From Gemmatimonadaceae bacterium (GTDB taxonomy: Bacteria; Gemmatimonadota; Gemmatimonadetes; Gemmatimonadales; Gemmatimonadaceae): 64,000 bases of DNA. The notes beneath the pieces were generated by a model that saw only the letters and a program-made list of their open reading frames with translations, ran no database searches and was not told where the DNA came from. This document shows positions 46,102 through 55,205 of the stretch, piece by piece. Where the stretch lies: NCBI GenBank assembly GCA_016742275.1, contig JACVCD010000002.1:1-64000 (forward strand), in the 5' to 3' direction. How positions within the stretch are numbered: the stretch's first letter is position 1; each line of letters begins with the position of its first letter. The position numbers and the translations under genes were made by a program.

Positions 46102-48540
46102 TCAACGAGTGGTCCGGCGCGGAAACGTCATGCCATACCAACTGCCAAGCACTACGGTGATGGAACTGGCGGGCATGAGTACGGCGGCGATGAGTGGCGA
46201 CAGAATGCCCGTCATGGCCAACCCCGCGCCAATGAGGTTGTAGCCGATGGAGAAGGCGATGTTGCGGCGAATGACACGCAGCGTGTTGCGTGCGCCGTCG
46301 TGCAGAGTCACCAGCGGCGTGAGTCCGGGATGCGTGAGATAGATATCCGCTGTGGAGAGACAGGCCTCCGCGCCACCATGCACACCGATGCCGGCATGAG
46401 CCGTAGCAATGGCGGCGGCATCATTCACGCCATCGCCCACCATGACCACCGTGCCCTGTGTTTTGAGCCGCTCGACGCAGGCGAGTTTGTCCTCAGGTGT
46501 GGCACCTCCCACGATGTCAGCGTCGCCAAATCCGAGTGAATGACCGACAGCTGCAGCCACTTCGGGCGCATCACCGCTTAGGATCATGGTGCGCCAACCA
46601 CGGGCGCGCAGATCGTTCAGCGCCTGCTCGGCGTCAGCGCGGATGGCGTCACCAAGGCCTGCCGCGGCAATGAGCTCGCCATCGACTGCCACATGCACCG
46701 GTGTAAGCGTGCCGGTGATGCTCGGCAATGTGCGCAACGAGGCATTCGTTTGCGTTGCCACGAAACGTGGCGACCCTACACACACGCGATGGCCGTTCAC
46801 GCGCCCCATCAGTCCACCACCAACAACATGCTGTGCGTCTTCGGCGACCGTTGTGGTGAAATCAGGCCACGCTGAGCGAAAACCTTCCGCCAATGGGTGC
46901 GAGGATCCTGATTCAAGTGACAGGACGAGCGGCTTCACCCACTCGGGACCATGCCACTCAACCAGCGATGTGCGACCTTCGGTGATAGTGCCCGTCTTGT
47001 CGAGCACGAGAATAGCGGGCCTGGCCAACAACTCGAGCGCGTCGCCGCCCTTGATGAGCATGCCATTGCCGGCAGCGCGACCAACAGCCACGGTGATGGC
47101 GAGTGGTGTGGCCAGCGCCAATGCACAGGGACAGGTCACGATCAACAGGGCAATGGCGTCGTCGAGCGCATGCGGCGCATTCCACTGTGTCTTGAGCGCA
47201 AACGTGCCAATCGCCAGCACCAGCACGATGGCCGTGAACACACCGGCCAGTCGATTGGCGGTGAGCACGATGGGTGCGCGGCGTGCCGCACTCGATTCCA
47301 CCTGCTGCAGCAGACGTGCGATCCGACTGCTCTCGCCCGCTTCCTTGACCTGCACGCGCACCGGCGCTTCCACGTTGAGCGTGCCGGCGTACACCGCACC
47401 ACCACGCTCCACACGTGTTGGGCGTGATTCGCCGGTCAGCAGCGCGGCGTTCACGGTGGTGCGTCCCTCCAGAAGTACGCCGTCGGCAGCAAATGATTCT
47501 CCGGCGCGCACATCGAGTGTCATGCCGGGCAGCAATGCCGATGCGGGGATCTCGCGCAACCGTCCCTGCTCAACGATGCGCGCGGTGTCCGGCGCGATGG
47601 CATGCAACAATTCCGTTGAATCGGTCGCCAGTCGCTGTCCCCGTTGCTGAAGAAATCGTCCAACCAGCAAAGCGAAGATCAGCACTGCCAAGCCATCAAA
47701 GTAGATGGGACCGCTGCCGGCAATCGTATTGATGGCGCCGCGCACGAGACCAGCGGCCAGCGCGATGGCAATGGGAAAATCCATGTGCAGTGTACGCGTG
47801 CGCAGCGCAGCCCATGCGCCACTGAAGAACACGCGACCAGGCCAGATGAACGCCGGGATGGTGATGGCAAAGCTCATCCAGCGGAAGAACTGTTCATACC
47901 GCAACTCCATGCCATTCACTTCGCCGGCATAGAGCGCGAGCGATGTGAGCATGACATTGATGGCGATGGCACCGGCGATGCCAATGCGCACCAGCATGGC
48001 GCGATCTTCCTTGCGGCGCATGTCGGCACGCGCCACTCCGCGAAATGGATGCGGCGCATAGCCCAGCGCGTCGAGCGTGCGTGCAATAGTTGAAAGATCC
48101 ACCGCTGCCGAGTCCCACTCCACCACCGCGAGCGAGCGACGCACATCGAGTTCGCTGCGTACCACACCCGTCTGCAGAAGTGGCACTCGTTCCACCAGCC
48201 AGACACACGACGCGCAGTGAATGCCTTCGAGGTACAGCTCCGTACGCATCCGCCCACCGGCAGTCTCACGCACATAGAGTGACGTGAAGGCCGGATGGTC
48301 GAATTCTTCGTAGGTGCGTCCACTGGCGCGCACCGGTCCCACGCGACGTTCGGTGAAGCCGTAGTACGAATCGAGCCCGTGGTCGTGCAAAATCGCGAAC
48401 GCGGTTTCACACCCACTGCAGCAGAACTGTTCTTCCCGCGAGGACTCAATGAGACCATCGGGTACCTGCAGTCCGCAGTGTGCGCAGGTGGTGGCAGCCC
48501 GTGCCACCGATGCGTGCATGGTCAGCACATCAGTGGACAT
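46102..48540 (-). CDS. ccoI: Copper-translocating P-type ATPase CcoI
   Basis: This 812-residue P1B-type ATPase supplies copper for cbb3 oxidase assembly. The N-terminus carries a CcoI-specific Cys cluster (C19, C22, C40, C41, C44). An HMA-like domain follows with GIHCASC (C109, C112). The transmembrane metal site is TCPCALALATP near 475, the phosphorylation site is DKTGTITEGR near 514, and the hinge GDGVNDAAAIATA is near 701. The C-terminus has two final membrane helices. It overlaps the upstream safE gene by 11 bases. Confidence 0.94.
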   Translation of the reverse strand: MSTDVLTMHASVARAATTCAHCGLQVPDGLIESSREEQFCCSGCETAFAILHDHGLDSYYGFTERRVGPVRASGRTYEEFDHPAFTSLYVRETAGGRMRTELYLEGIHCASCVWLVERVPLLQTGVVRSELDVRRSLAVVEWDSAAVDLSTIARTLDALGYAPHPFRGVARADMRRKEDRAMLVRIGIAGAIAINVMLTSLALYAGEVNGMELRYEQFFRWMSFAITIPAFIWPGRVFFSGAWAALRTRTLHMDFPIAIALAAGLVRGAINTIAGSGPIYFDGLAVLIFALLVGRFLQQRGQRLATDSTELLHAIAPDTARIVEQGRLREIPASALLPGMTLDVRAGESFAADGVLLEGRTTVNAALLTGESRPTRVERGGAVYAGTLNVEAPVRVQVKEAGESSRIARLLQQVESSAARRAPIVLTANRLAGVFTAIVLVLAIGTFALKTQWNAPHALDDAIALLIVTCPCALALATPLAITVAVGRAAGNGMLIKGGDALELLARPAILVLDKTGTITEGRTSLVEWHGPEWVKPLVLSLESGSSHPLAEGFRSAWPDFTTTVAEDAQHVVGGGLMGRVNGHRVCVGSPRFVATQTNASLRTLPSITGTLTPVHVAVDGELIAAAGLGDAIRADAEQALNDLRARGWRTMILSGDAPEVAAAVGHSLGFGDADIVGGATPEDKLACVERLKTQGTVVMVGDGVNDAAAIATAHAGIGVHGGAEACLSTADIYLTHPGLTPLVTLHDGARNTLRVIRRNIAFSIGYNLIGAGLAMTGILSPLIAAVLMPASSITVVLGSWYGMTFPRRTTR

Positions 48541-49234
48541 GCTGCACCTCCATACCGGCGAAGTGACCGGTCATCGTAAGCAGTCCCATGATCAACACCA
48601 CCGCCGCGCTGAGCGCTGGCAGGCGAGTGCGAAATGGCATCAGCACGGTTTGCGCGCCCACGCCAACAGCTACGAGCGCGGGAACGGTACCAAGCCAGAA
48701 GACAAACATCGTGAGCATGGCGAGAGACACGCTGCCGGTGCCTCCAGCGGCTGCGACGAACACATAGAGCCAACCACAGGGCAGCAGTGTGGTCAGCACT
48801 CCAGTGAACAGGGCGCGAGATGTCGGTGGCATGCGCCGCACAGGAATGAGCCATCCACCAATGAGACGCTGCCACGCCACAGGCGTAGGTACACGCGCCA
48901 GTGAAACGCCCCGTCGCGCGGCGAGCGCCGAAAGCGCCCAGCCGACCATGAGGACACCGGCCACCAAGGCTGCGGCACGCGAGATGCCGGCCAGAACGCC
49001 GAGCTGTGTTACCCGACTGCCAAGCGCACCAGCGGCTGCGCCGAGTAGCAGGTATGAAACGAGACGTCCGACATTGTACATGGCATGTGCACCCAGGAAC
49101 GCTGACGATGCGAGTGCATTACCCGCGTCATCAGTGCCGTTTGTATACAGGCACACAAAACCGCCACACATGCCGGCGCAGTGCACGCTGCCCACCAGAC
49201 TTGCCAGTAGAATGCCGGACGTTGTGAGAATCAC
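48530..49234 (-). CDS. Sulfite exporter TauE/SafE-like membrane protein of the cco operon
   Basis: This 234-residue membrane protein has about six helices and the pattern GSVHCAGMCGGF near the start, which marks the SafE-type proteins often found between ccoH and ccoI. They are annotated as sulfite exporters but may instead act in copper or cofactor handling for cbb3 oxidase. The start GTG 49234 shares bases with the TGA stop of ccoH (GTGA); a longer frame up to 49336 overlaps ccoH and is not favoured. LPCGWLYVFV near 145 is also typical of this family. Confidence 0.82.
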   Translation of the reverse strand: MILTTSGILLASLVGSVHCAGMCGGFVCLYTNGTDDAGNALASSAFLGAHAMYNVGRLVSYLLLGAAAGALGSRVTQLGVLAGISRAAALVAGVLMVGWALSALAARRGVSLARVPTPVAWQRLIGGWLIPVRRMPPTSRALFTGVLTTLLPCGWLYVFVAAAGGTGSVSLAMLTMFVFWLGTVPALVAVGVGAQTVLMPFRTRLPALSAAVVLIMGLLTMTGHFAGMEVQHVH

Positions 49235-49737
49235 TTGTTCGGGCTCTCTGATGATCCCGCAGCACGCACAGCGAAAACCCGCTGTGATTCCTGCCAGTGC
49301 GACTGATCGCGTCTTGCATCCACGCGAATCTCCCATTCGCCCACATGGCCGATCGGCAGCGTGGTGACGTACTGCCCATCTACTTGTTCCGTCAGCACCG
49401 CTGTGAGTGTGTCGTTGGCCCGCGCGTTGAATCGCGCCATCACGGCCACGCGTGCATGCGTGAGCGGTGTGGCGTCAGGACCATTCAGCGTGACCACGAC
49501 ACGCGCGCTGTCGTTGGCGTTGATGGGTTCCACCTGCGCCACGACCTGCCAGCCAAGTGCGATGTTGCGACGCTCCTGTGCCATGGTGGAGTCGTACTGG
49601 ACCGCTTTGCGGTAGTAGTCGGGTTCGATGGCGAACGCCGGATCGCTCTTGGCAATGCGCATCACCGTGAGATTGCCAATGATGGTGGCGCCCAGAATGC
49701 AGGAGATGCCGATGGGCCAGCCGATGCCGGGTTTCAT
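49231..49737 (-). CDS. ccoH: FixH/CcoH family protein
   Basis: This 168-residue protein has one N-terminal membrane helix (GWPIGISCILGATIIGNL) and a periplasmic domain with the FixH pattern: EPDYYRKAVQYDSTMAQER, ALGWQVV and IGHVGEWEIRVDARR. CcoH helps to assemble and stabilise cbb3 oxidase. The ATG overlaps the TGA stop of ccoG (ATGA), and its own stop overlaps the safE start. Confidence 0.9.
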   Translation of the reverse strand: MKPGIGWPIGISCILGATIIGNLTVMRIAKSDPAFAIEPDYYRKAVQYDSTMAQERRNIALGWQVVAQVEPINANDSARVVVTLNGPDATPLTHARVAVMARFNARANDTLTAVLTEQVDGQYVTTLPIGHVGEWEIRVDARRDQSHWQESQRVFAVRAAGSSESPNK

Positions 49738-51212
49738 GGGGTACCTGCCGGATTGGGATTCGGTGTTGAGGAGGACGGGCCGAGCAGACGGTAGCGCACC
49801 GTCTCCAGGTATCCACGGTCGTCGGACACGGTGATGGTGATGAAGCGCTCGCCGCGCACGAATGCGGTGGCCGGTAGCAAGACGAACACGCTGGTGGTGC
49901 GAGTGGCGCCGGCACCGACGGTCAGTGGGTTTTCCGGTGCAACAACCGTGACCTGGGCGGCATCGATGGGCGGTGCACTTTCAACAGATGCGCCAACCAG
50001 TCCGCCAAACGCGACAGGATATCGCATCGCCTCAGCGCGGCGATTGGTGATCTTGATGCGGATCTGATTCGCGATTCGTCCATCGGCTTCAGTCGTGAAC
50101 GGCGCATCGAGTCCACGCAGTACCGTGAGATCCGCCGCCGGCTTGCTCCACATGGTGAACCCCAGTCCGCCAAGCAGTACGGCAAGCACAACCGGATACA
50201 ACACGGTGCGGAGCCGCAGAAATTTTCGCGGCTGTCCGGCAATCGCATCCTGCGACGAATATCGAATCAGGCCCTTGGGTTTGCCGATCCGCGTCATGAT
50301 GTCGTCGCAGGCATCGATGCACTGCGTGCAGTGCACGCACTCCATCTGCAGCCCATTGCGGATATCGATACCCGTGGGGCAGGTCTGCACACACGCCTTG
50401 CAGTCGATGCAGTCGCCTGCGCCGGTACTGCGTGTGGCGCCGGCATGCGCTCGCGGCTCGCCACGATTCACATCGTAGGCCACGATCACCGACTGTCGAT
50501 CAATCAACGCCGACTGCCAGCGCCCATACGGGCACACGATCAAACAGGTCTGTTCACGGAAGTACGTGAAGTTGAACCACACAATGCCCGTGAACAGCAC
50601 GACGAACAAGAATGCCGAGGGGTGTTCCGATGGACTGCGGGTCATCCAACCGTACAACTGATCCGTGCCCACGAAGAACGCGAGCATGGTGTGCGATACG
50701 TACAACGCCAGCAGGAAGAACGTGATGTACTTGCCCAACCGGCGCGGCGTGAACCATGCACCCTTCTTGTCGAGTGCGCGCGAACTCGTGTAGCCGCCGT
50801 CGAACCATCGTCCGATGGGACGGAACAGAAACTCGAGATACACCGTCTGCGGACACGCCCATCCGCACCACGCCCGCCCCCAAAGCGCCGTGATGAGGAA
50901 GATGCCAATGACACCGGCACCCATCGTGAACATGAACAGCAGCGTGTCCGTTGGCAGAAACGTGTAGCCCATGAGCGTGAACTGCCGACGCGGCAGATCC
51001 ATAAGGAACACGGGCTTGCCAAACACGCGCATGTGCGGCGCCGCGAAGAACAGCGCCATCAACACATAGGCCACGACCTGCCGACGCTTCCACCACGGAC
51101 CATGTGATGGTTTCGGACGAATCCAGCGACGCGATCCATCCTCATTGAGTGTCGGCAGGACTCGGCCTGCCCGCGGAATCGCGCCACTCTGTGGCGCGCG
51201 TGAGTTAGTCAC
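49734..51212 (-). CDS. ccoG: Cytochrome oxidase accessory protein CcoG (FixG)
   Basis: This 492-residue protein has several N-terminal membrane helices (with LWGRAWCGWACPQTVYLEF near 110) and two 4Fe-4S ferredoxin motifs (CIDCKACVQTCPTG near 267 and CVHCTQCIDACDD near 290). A final helix leads to a C-terminal Ig-like domain (about 370-490). CcoG reduces Cu(II) during cbb3 maturation. The start is GTG 51212, overlapping the TGA stop of ccoP. Confidence 0.94.
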   Translation of the reverse strand: MTNSRAPQSGAIPRAGRVLPTLNEDGSRRWIRPKPSHGPWWKRRQVVAYVLMALFFAAPHMRVFGKPVFLMDLPRRQFTLMGYTFLPTDTLLFMFTMGAGVIGIFLITALWGRAWCGWACPQTVYLEFLFRPIGRWFDGGYTSSRALDKKGAWFTPRRLGKYITFFLLALYVSHTMLAFFVGTDQLYGWMTRSPSEHPSAFLFVVLFTGIVWFNFTYFREQTCLIVCPYGRWQSALIDRQSVIVAYDVNRGEPRAHAGATRSTGAGDCIDCKACVQTCPTGIDIRNGLQMECVHCTQCIDACDDIMTRIGKPKGLIRYSSQDAIAGQPRKFLRLRTVLYPVVLAVLLGGLGFTMWSKPAADLTVLRGLDAPFTTEADGRIANQIRIKITNRRAEAMRYPVAFGGLVGASVESAPPIDAAQVTVVAPENPLTVGAGATRTTSVFVLLPATAFVRGERFITITVSDDRGYLETVRYRLLGPSSSTPNPNPAGTP

Positions 51213-51811
51213 GGCGTGACCAACTCTCCCTGCGGCGCTTTCGGATTGCTCGGCGACGAACCCTTCAGCGACGCGACGTAGGCCACTACCGACTGCAGCT
51301 GATCGGGCTTGAGCGACTTCTCCCAGGGCGGCATGCCCTTGGCCAACACACCCTGCGACACGGTTTTGTAGATGGACGCGATGTCACCACCGTGCAGCCA
51401 GTACGCGTCCGCGAGATTGGGGCCGATGATGCCACCACCATCGGGGCCATGACACGACGCGCAGTACGACGTGTACGTGTCCTTGCCTTTGGCAACTGAA
51501 CCCGCGTCGGCCAGCAGCGCGTTGAGTTGCTCAGCGGATGCGCTACCACCGGCAGGCGCCGGATGTGCCGCCGCGTACGCCTTGAGAGAGTTTTCGTAGT
51601 CGGCAATGCGACCATCGCCGTTGCCAACGGGTCCGACATTGATCACGTAGACCACCGAAAAGATGATCGTGCCAGCAAAGGTGAGCAGCCACCAGCGAGG
51701 CATCGGATTGTCGTACTCCTGAATGCCATCGTACGTGTGATCGAGCAGTTTGTCGTTCGGCGCTGACGATGAGCGTGGCTTTTTTCCGTTCTGATTGTCT
51801 TGATCACTCAC
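51209..51811 (-). CDS. ccoP: cbb3 oxidase subunit III CcoP, single-heme form
   Basis: This 200-residue subunit has a CcoP-type N-terminus (HTYDGIQEYDNPMPRWWL), one membrane helix (about 40-62) and one cytochrome c domain with a single CASCH heme site near 118 and the axial Met in AKGMPPWEKSLKP. Proteobacterial CcoP has about 300 residues and two hemes, so this is a shortened form lacking one heme c domain. The start is GTG; the TGA stop of ccoQ lies three bases upstream. Confidence 0.92.
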   Translation of the reverse strand: MSDQDNQNGKKPRSSSAPNDKLLDHTYDGIQEYDNPMPRWWLLTFAGTIIFSVVYVINVGPVGNGDGRIADYENSLKAYAAAHPAPAGGSASAEQLNALLADAGSVAKGKDTYTSYCASCHGPDGGGIIGPNLADAYWLHGGDIASIYKTVSQGVLAKGMPPWEKSLKPDQLQSVVAYVASLKGSSPSNPKAPQGELVTP

Positions 51812-51814
51812 GAC

Positions 51815-52012
51815 TCAGCGCTCCTGTCGGGTACGGGGAGTGACAACGACGTCCTCCTCGAATGGCAATCGGGCTGCCGCGTCGAGTTCACCGCGACGCG
51901 ACGGCAGAAACGTGTAGATCGACACGGCGATGAACACGCCGAGGAAGATCACGAGCGCGATCTCGGTGTAGGACGAGAGCTGCGCGTACGACATGATGTC
52001 GGAGAGTTTCAT
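51815..52012 (-). CDS. ccoQ: cbb3 oxidase subunit CcoQ
   Basis: This 65-residue protein has one membrane helix (about 18-38, EIALVIFLGVFIAVSIYTF) and ends in a charged tail with LPFEEDVV, like CcoQ. The ATG shares one base with the TGA stop of ccoNO (TGATG). Confidence 0.88.
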   Translation of the reverse strand: MKLSDIMSYAQLSSYTEIALVIFLGVFIAVSIYTFLPSRRGELDAAARLPFEEDVVVTPRTRQER

Positions 52013-54258
52013 CAGTGCGATCCTCCCGTTGCGCCTGAAGCAGAGGCGGCACTGCTGACCTTGATGTCGCGTCCAAGGCGCTGCATGTAGGCCACCATGG
52101 CCACGATCTGTTTGTCATCGAGACCGGCCGGACCACCCTGCTCCACGATAGACGCGGCAATTTGTTTGGCCTGTTCGCGTGCCATGGCCGGTGCTCTGTT
52201 GAGCGCGTCACCGTACGGCACACCCACCATGGCCATGGCATCGATACGCGCCTGAATACCGTCGAAGTCGAGCTGCTTGGTGAGGAAGTGCGCATAGGCC
52301 GGCATGATGGACTTGGCCGTGACCGCGCGCGGATCTTCGAAGTGGCGCACATGCCAGAGATCCGGATACTTGCCACCCTCACGCGCGAGATCAGGACCGA
52401 TACGACGCGAGCCCCAGAGGAACGGATGCTCGTACACACTCTCGCCGGGCTTGGAGTACTCGCCGAATCGCTCGGTCTCGTAGCGGAAAGGACGTACCAT
52501 CTGCGAGTGGCAATTGAAGCAGCCTTCAGCGATGTAGATGTCGCGGCCTGCCAGTTCGAGCGGCGTGTACGGCTTGACGCTCGCGATGGTCGGCACGTTC
52601 GACTTGATGAGGAACGTGGGCAGGATCTCGAACAGTGAGGCGATGATAACAGCCACGGTGGTGAGTACCGTGAACAGCATCGGTGCACGTTCCCACGCGC
52701 GGTGCCACTGTGCTTGACTGAAACGGCCCCACGGTGTCGACGCCGGTACTACCGGATGCTCTTCGACATACCTGGGTGCGAGCGGCGCCGCTTCTACCAC
52801 GGGCACTTCGTAGCGCGCTGGGCGCTTCTGCCACGTCTTGAGGATGTTCCAACCGAAGATCACCATGCCGGCGATGTACATCGTGCCGCCAAACACGCGC
52901 ATCCAGTACATCGGGATGAGCTTGAGCACGGTCTCCACGAAATCGGGATACGCGAGACGTCCTGTTTCGTCGAATGCACGCCACATGAGACCCTGCGTGA
53001 CACCGGCGCTATAGATGGCCACCACATAGAGCACGATGCCGACCGACGCGACCCAGAAATGCAGCTCCATCGCGCGCTTGCTGTAGATCTCCGTCTGGAA
53101 GAGACGCGGCAGCAGCCAGTACACCATGCCGAACGTCATGAAGCCGTTCCATCCGAGCGCACCCGTGTGCACGTGTGCGATGATCCAGTCGGTGTAGTGC
53201 GACAGCGCATTGACGCTCTTGATGGAGAGCATCGGCCCTTCAAACGTGGCCATGCCGTAAGCGGTCACGGCAACGACGAAGAACTTGAGAATGGGATCCT
53301 GCGCCACCTTGTGCCATGCACCGCGCAGCGTGAGGAGGCCATTGATCATGCCACCCCAGCTCGGTGCCCAAAGCATCACCGAGAACAGCATGCCCACCGT
53401 ACTCGCCCATTCGGGCAGCGCGGTGTAGTGCAGATGGTGCGGGCCGGCCCAGATGTACATGAACACCAGCGACCAGAAGTGCAGGATGGACAGCTTGTAG
53501 CTGAACACTGGCCCTTCCGCAGCCTTCGGCATGAAGTAGTACATCAGGCCGAGGAACGGCGTGGTGAGGAAGAACGCCACGGCGTTGTGTCCGTACCACC
53601 ACTGCATGAACGCATCCTGCACACCGGCATAGATGCTGTAGCTCTTGAACAGCCCCGCAGGTACCGAGAGGTTGTTGAATATGTGCAGAATCGCGACCGT
53701 CACGATGGACGCGATGTAGAACCAGATCGCTACATAGATGTGGCGTTCACGACGCTTGATCAGCGTCATGAAGAAGTTCACGGCAAAGCCCACCCACACG
53801 ACGGCGATGGCGATATCGATCGGCCATTCGAGTTCCGCGTATTCCTTGGCCTGCGTAAAGCCAAAAGGCAGCGTGAGCGCAGCGGCCACGATGATGGCCT
53901 GCCAGCCCCAGAAGTGAAAATTGCTCAGACCATCGGACCACATGCGGGTCTTGAGCAGTCGCTGCGTGGAGTAGTAGGCGCCGGTAAAGAATGCGTTACC
54001 GGCAAACGCAAAGATCACCGCGTTCGTGTGCAACGGGCGCAGGCGACCAAACGAGAGATACTCGTTGTTGAAATTGAAGATTGGGTTCGCGAGCTGCAGT
54101 GCGATCAACAACCCGGCCAGCATGCCCACGATGCCCCAAATGAGCGTCGCGAACAGAAATTTGCGGACGACCGCATCGTCGTAGGAAAACCGATCGAGCG
54201 CGGTGTCTGGCACACGGGACACCGCAGAAATGGCTGCAGCGCTGGTGGCGGAGGACAT
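52012..54258 (-). CDS. ccoNO: cbb3 oxidase fused subunits I and II (CcoNO)
   Basis: This 748-residue protein joins CcoN and CcoO in one chain. Residues 20-475 hold the 12-helix heme-copper catalytic core, with the CcoN-type RLRPLHTNAVIFAFAGNAF near 72, WYGHNAVAFFLTTPFLGLMY, WAGPHHLHYTALPEWAST and DWIIAHVHTGALGWNG. The CcoO part (about 520-748) has one membrane helix and a heme site CFNCHSQMVRPF near 578. It reduces O2 to water with high affinity and pumps protons. Such fusions are known in Bacteroidota and other groups. A gaggg six bases before ATG 54258 supports the start. It is the first gene of the operon. Confidence 0.95.
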   Translation of the reverse strand: MSSATSAAAISAVSRVPDTALDRFSYDDAVVRKFLFATLIWGIVGMLAGLLIALQLANPIFNFNNEYLSFGRLRPLHTNAVIFAFAGNAFFTGAYYSTQRLLKTRMWSDGLSNFHFWGWQAIIVAAALTLPFGFTQAKEYAELEWPIDIAIAVVWVGFAVNFFMTLIKRRERHIYVAIWFYIASIVTVAILHIFNNLSVPAGLFKSYSIYAGVQDAFMQWWYGHNAVAFFLTTPFLGLMYYFMPKAAEGPVFSYKLSILHFWSLVFMYIWAGPHHLHYTALPEWASTVGMLFSVMLWAPSWGGMINGLLTLRGAWHKVAQDPILKFFVVAVTAYGMATFEGPMLSIKSVNALSHYTDWIIAHVHTGALGWNGFMTFGMVYWLLPRLFQTEIYSKRAMELHFWVASVGIVLYVVAIYSAGVTQGLMWRAFDETGRLAYPDFVETVLKLIPMYWMRVFGGTMYIAGMVIFGWNILKTWQKRPARYEVPVVEAAPLAPRYVEEHPVVPASTPWGRFSQAQWHRAWERAPMLFTVLTTVAVIIASLFEILPTFLIKSNVPTIASVKPYTPLELAGRDIYIAEGCFNCHSQMVRPFRYETERFGEYSKPGESVYEHPFLWGSRRIGPDLAREGGKYPDLWHVRHFEDPRAVTAKSIMPAYAHFLTKQLDFDGIQARIDAMAMVGVPYGDALNRAPAMAREQAKQIAASIVEQGGPAGLDDKQIVAMVAYMQRLGRDIKVSSAASASGATGGSH

Positions 54259-54471
54259 CGATTACCCTCGTGGGTGTGGGAATTCGTGGCAGTGATCGAG
54301 AGTCTAGGCTCCAGCTGCCCTTCGCTCCGTCAGGCGGTGGCCTCAATTGCGTCGGGGAAAACCCGATGGGCACATGGGAATGCGATTTCGCAGCATGGTT
54401 TGCGTATCAACCCGTGCATTTCGACTCATTCGAACTACAAATCGCCCCTTGAGGGGGTGTATCCTTCCCGC
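54259..54471. other. Divergent promoter region of ccoNO and nitroreductase genes
   Basis: This 213-base gap must hold the promoter of the cbb3 operon. I searched for a TTGAT-N4-ATCAA Fnr/Anr box and found none; the nearest partial match is tttgcgtatcaa near 54402. A short inverted repeat (tcggg/cccga around 54350) is present. No other features were seen. Confidence 0.45.
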
Positions 54472-55035
54472 ATGACTGCTCTCAACGAAATTCTGACTTC
54501 ACGTCACTCGATTCGCCGTTTCACCGACCGCGCACCGACGCGCGAAGAACTCGAACAGTTGTTCGATGCCGCGGTGTTGGCGCCCAATCACCGTCTCACC
54601 AATCCCTGGCGCTTCTATGTCCTGGGTCCCGAAGGTCGCGCGGCCTATGGATTGGCGCTTGGCAATCGCAAGGCCAAGAAGGCCACCGACGAGGCGCAGG
54701 CCGAGGAGATGCGGAAGACCACGAGTGATCAGCATCGCGCGTGGCCCTGCATGGTTCTCGTCGCGATGACGCAGAACGAGAATCTCGAAATCCGCGAGGA
54801 AGACTACGCGGCGACCATGATGGCGACGCAGAATCTTTGCCTCAAGGCCGTGGAGCTTGGGCTTGGCACACACATTCGCAGCGGTGCCATCATGGGCGAT
54901 CCGGCCGCGCGCGCCGCGGGTGGTGTGGCCGAGAACGAGCGCATTGTCGCCGTACTGACCATTGGTACGCCGGCCGAAGTGCCGGAAGCCAAGCCGCGCA
55001 CACCGGCCCGCGAACTCACGCACTGGATTCCTTAA
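54472..55035 (+). CDS. Nitroreductase family protein
   Basis: This 187-residue FMN-dependent oxidoreductase has the family start RHSIRRFTDRAPTREELEQL, with SIRRF binding the FMN phosphate, and AAVLAPNHRLTNPWRFYVL. The middle has YAATMMATQNLCLKAVELGLG. The short C-terminus ends PARELTHWIP. A longer frame back to 52702 only shadows ccoNO. The last 34 bases belong to a 116-bp direct repeat whose second copy repeats the final ten codons (PARELTHWVP) at 56194. Substrate unknown; such enzymes reduce nitroaromatics, quinones or flavins. Confidence 0.88.
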   Translation: MTALNEILTSRHSIRRFTDRAPTREELEQLFDAAVLAPNHRLTNPWRFYVLGPEGRAAYGLALGNRKAKKATDEAQAEEMRKTTSDQHRAWPCMVLVAMTQNENLEIREEDYAATMMATQNLCLKAVELGLGTHIRSGAIMGDPAARAAGGVAENERIVAVLTIGTPAEVPEAKPRTPARELTHWIP

Positions 55036-55117
55036 TCAAGGACTGATCGGGCACCCTAAGTTCGCGGACCGCCCGAGTTTGACTACGTCACGCGGCTCAC
55101 TTTGCCGCGTGGTGTAG
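55002..55117. repeat. 116-bp direct repeat, copy 1
   Basis: This copy contains the last codons of the nitroreductase gene, a 60-base hairpin (55008-55067), and on the minus strand a fossil chemotaxis-receptor end reading ATPRGKVSRVT-stop. It aligns without gaps to 56194-56309 with about 84 percent identity by eye. Between the copies lies the propeller lipoprotein gene. Confidence 0.88.
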
Positions 55118-55205
55118 CTCTTGCAGCGAATGGCAATACAGGCTCCTTGAAGAGTGGCTTCTCGCGTCTCGCTCATTTGTGATTCAACCTACAGCTGAGA
55201 GAATG

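Noticed and set aside
52702-54471. Long upstream extension of the nitroreductase frame
   Set aside because: This part runs antisense to ccoNO and shows no protein family. The nitroreductase begins at ATG 54472 with its conserved N-terminus.
54259-54471. Possible Fnr/Anr box before the cbb3 operon
   Set aside because: Only a partial half-site (gtatcaa) was seen; no TTGAT-N4-ATCAA site with proper spacing is present.
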